Below are positions 5,811-6,511 of a DNA stretch of 6,511 nt, piece by piece. Position 1 is the stretch's first letter. Every line of letters begins with the position of its first letter. Source of the stretch: Actinomycetota bacterium (lineage in GTDB: Bacteria; Actinomycetota; Nitriliruptoria; Euzebyales; Egibacteraceae); contig JAHWKQ010000129.1 in NCBI GenBank assembly GCA_019347785.1, positions 1 through 6,511 of the forward strand, given 5' to 3'. A model generated the notes under the pieces. It ran no database searches, was not told where the DNA came from, and worked only from the letters and a program-made list of their open reading frames with translations. Position numbers and translations under genes: made by a program.

Positions 5811-6511
5811 ATGGTCACCCTGTCCGGTCCGGCCGACCTCACCGTCGAGGTCGTCGAGCGCGTCGCCTGGGACGGCGAGCGCCTGCGGCTGCACCCCGAC
5901 GCGCTCGCCCGCGTCGCGGCGGGACGGGCGGCTGCCCTCGCCGCGCTGGACGCCGGGGCCGTCTACGGCGTCACCACCGGGATGGGCTACCTGGCCAGCC
6001 GGCCGCTCGACGCCGCCGAGCGCGCCGCCCATCAGGGCAACCTGCTGCTCGGCCGGGCCGTGGGCGGCCCGCCCTGGCTGTCGCCCGGCGAGGCCCGGGC
6101 GCTGCTGGCCGCCCGCCTGGTCACGCTGCTGAGCGGCCACGCGGGCGTGACCCCGGGACTGTGCGAGCTGCTCACCGCCCGGCTCGACGACGGTTTCACC
6201 CCGGCGGTCCCGCGCCGTCTGGTGGGCGGGTCAGGCGACGTCATCCCACTGGCGCACGCCTTCCAGACCCTGCTGGGGGTGGGCTGGGTGCTGGGGACCG
6301 ACGGCGGGACGGTGCCCGCCGCGGACGCCCTGGCGGCGCGCGGCGCCGGGCCGTACGAGCCGGCGGCCAAGGAGGGGATCGCGCTGCTGGCCGGCGCCCC
6401 CGCCACGGTCGCGGTCGCCCTCGGGGCGACGCGCCAGGCCCGGGCGCTGGCGGGGCAGGCCCTGGCTGCCGCCGCATGCGCGATCGACGCGGCGCGGGCG
6501 CCGTTGGACCC
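5811..6511 (+). CDS. Histidine/aromatic amino acid ammonia-lyase superfamily protein, divergent active site, 3'-truncated by the window edge
   Basis: First 233 residues of a MIO-type lyase homologue; full members run to about 500. Classical members eliminate ammonia from histidine, phenylalanine or tyrosine using an MIO group formed from Ala-Ser-Gly. Recognisable landmarks are YGVTTGMG (52-59, where HAL has YGVNTGFG), HQGNLLLGRAVG (74-85), a Leu-rich segment with LLAARLVTLLSGHAGV (98-113), VGGSGDVIPLAHA (138-150) and AKEGIALLAGAP (186-197). The fold match is clear, but several key positions differ: the MIO triad is Gly140-Ser141-Gly142, the Asn of the usual GLALxNGT motif (HAL Asn195) is Ala194, and the substrate-selecting His of HAL (SHAxG) is Arg82. 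Later catalytic residues lie beyond the window. The ATG at 5811 is the only reasonable start and is probably leaderless. It is divergent from the transporter operon, suggesting shared control. Whether it is a functional lyase is open. Confidence 0.85.
   Translation, partial: MVTLSGPADLTVEVVERVAWDGERLRLHPDALARVAAGRAAALAALDAGAVYGVTTGMGYLASRPLDAAERAAHQGNLLLGRAVGGPPWLSPGEARALLAARLVTLLSGHAGVTPGLCELLTARLDDGFTPAVPRRLVGGSGDVIPLAHAFQTLLGVGWVLGTDGGTVPAADALAARGAGPYEPAAKEGIALLAGAPATVAVALGATRQARALAGQALAAAACAIDAARAPLD

Noticed and set aside
5796..6477. Minus-strand open frames opposite the lyase gene
   Set aside because: Their Pro/Arg/Ser-rich translations lack domains, and the plus strand carries several lyase-family motifs in one uninterrupted frame.

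Overview
The window is very GC-rich, with codon third positions almost all G or C and frequent GTG/TTG starts. The genes resemble actinobacterial versions of their families, so the source is most likely a member of Actinomycetota; the genus cannot be told from the sequence. No rRNA, tRNA, CRISPR array, insertion sequence or phage gene is visible.

Layout. About 85% of the window is one minus-strand gene train read from position 5527 down to 1: an osmoprotectant/quaternary-amine type ABC ATPase with tandem CBS domains (4436-5527), two short permeases of the same system (3801-4436 and 3100-3798), a lipoprotein substrate-binding protein (2119-3036), an ornithine cyclodeaminase/mu-crystallin family protein (1098-2099), and a YjiH-type membrane protein (1-1064) that runs off the left edge and is not readable in one frame. 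Gaps are 1-nt overlap, 2, 63, 19 and about 30 nt, so a single operon is likely. A 283-nt divergent intergenic region (5528-5810) follows. It holds several small dyads, a near-repeat and a plausible leaderless promoter for a plus-strand gene of the histidine/aromatic amino acid ammonia-lyase superfamily (5811 to the right edge, about half of the protein visible).

How it may work together. The ABC genes would import a small betaine-like or other cationic amino compound. The two enzymes belong to families that act on amino acids (an NAD-binding OCD-like protein and a MIO-type lyase), and YjiH-like proteins are membrane proteins with a Gate domain, presumably transporters. Together they look like an uptake-plus-catabolism locus rather than a pure osmotic stress locus. 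Both enzymes depart from their textbook relatives at positions known to matter. The lyase has G-S-G at the MIO triad, Ala at the usually invariant catalytic Asn and Arg at the substrate-selecting His. The OCD-like protein has a rearranged nucleotide-binding glycine motif and lacks the OCD catalytic Asp. The substrate is therefore unlikely to be plain histidine or ornithine and is the main open question here.

Caveats. Family assignments come from reading the translated sequence. Comparisons with named residues in characterised enzymes are from memory and were not aligned by computation.
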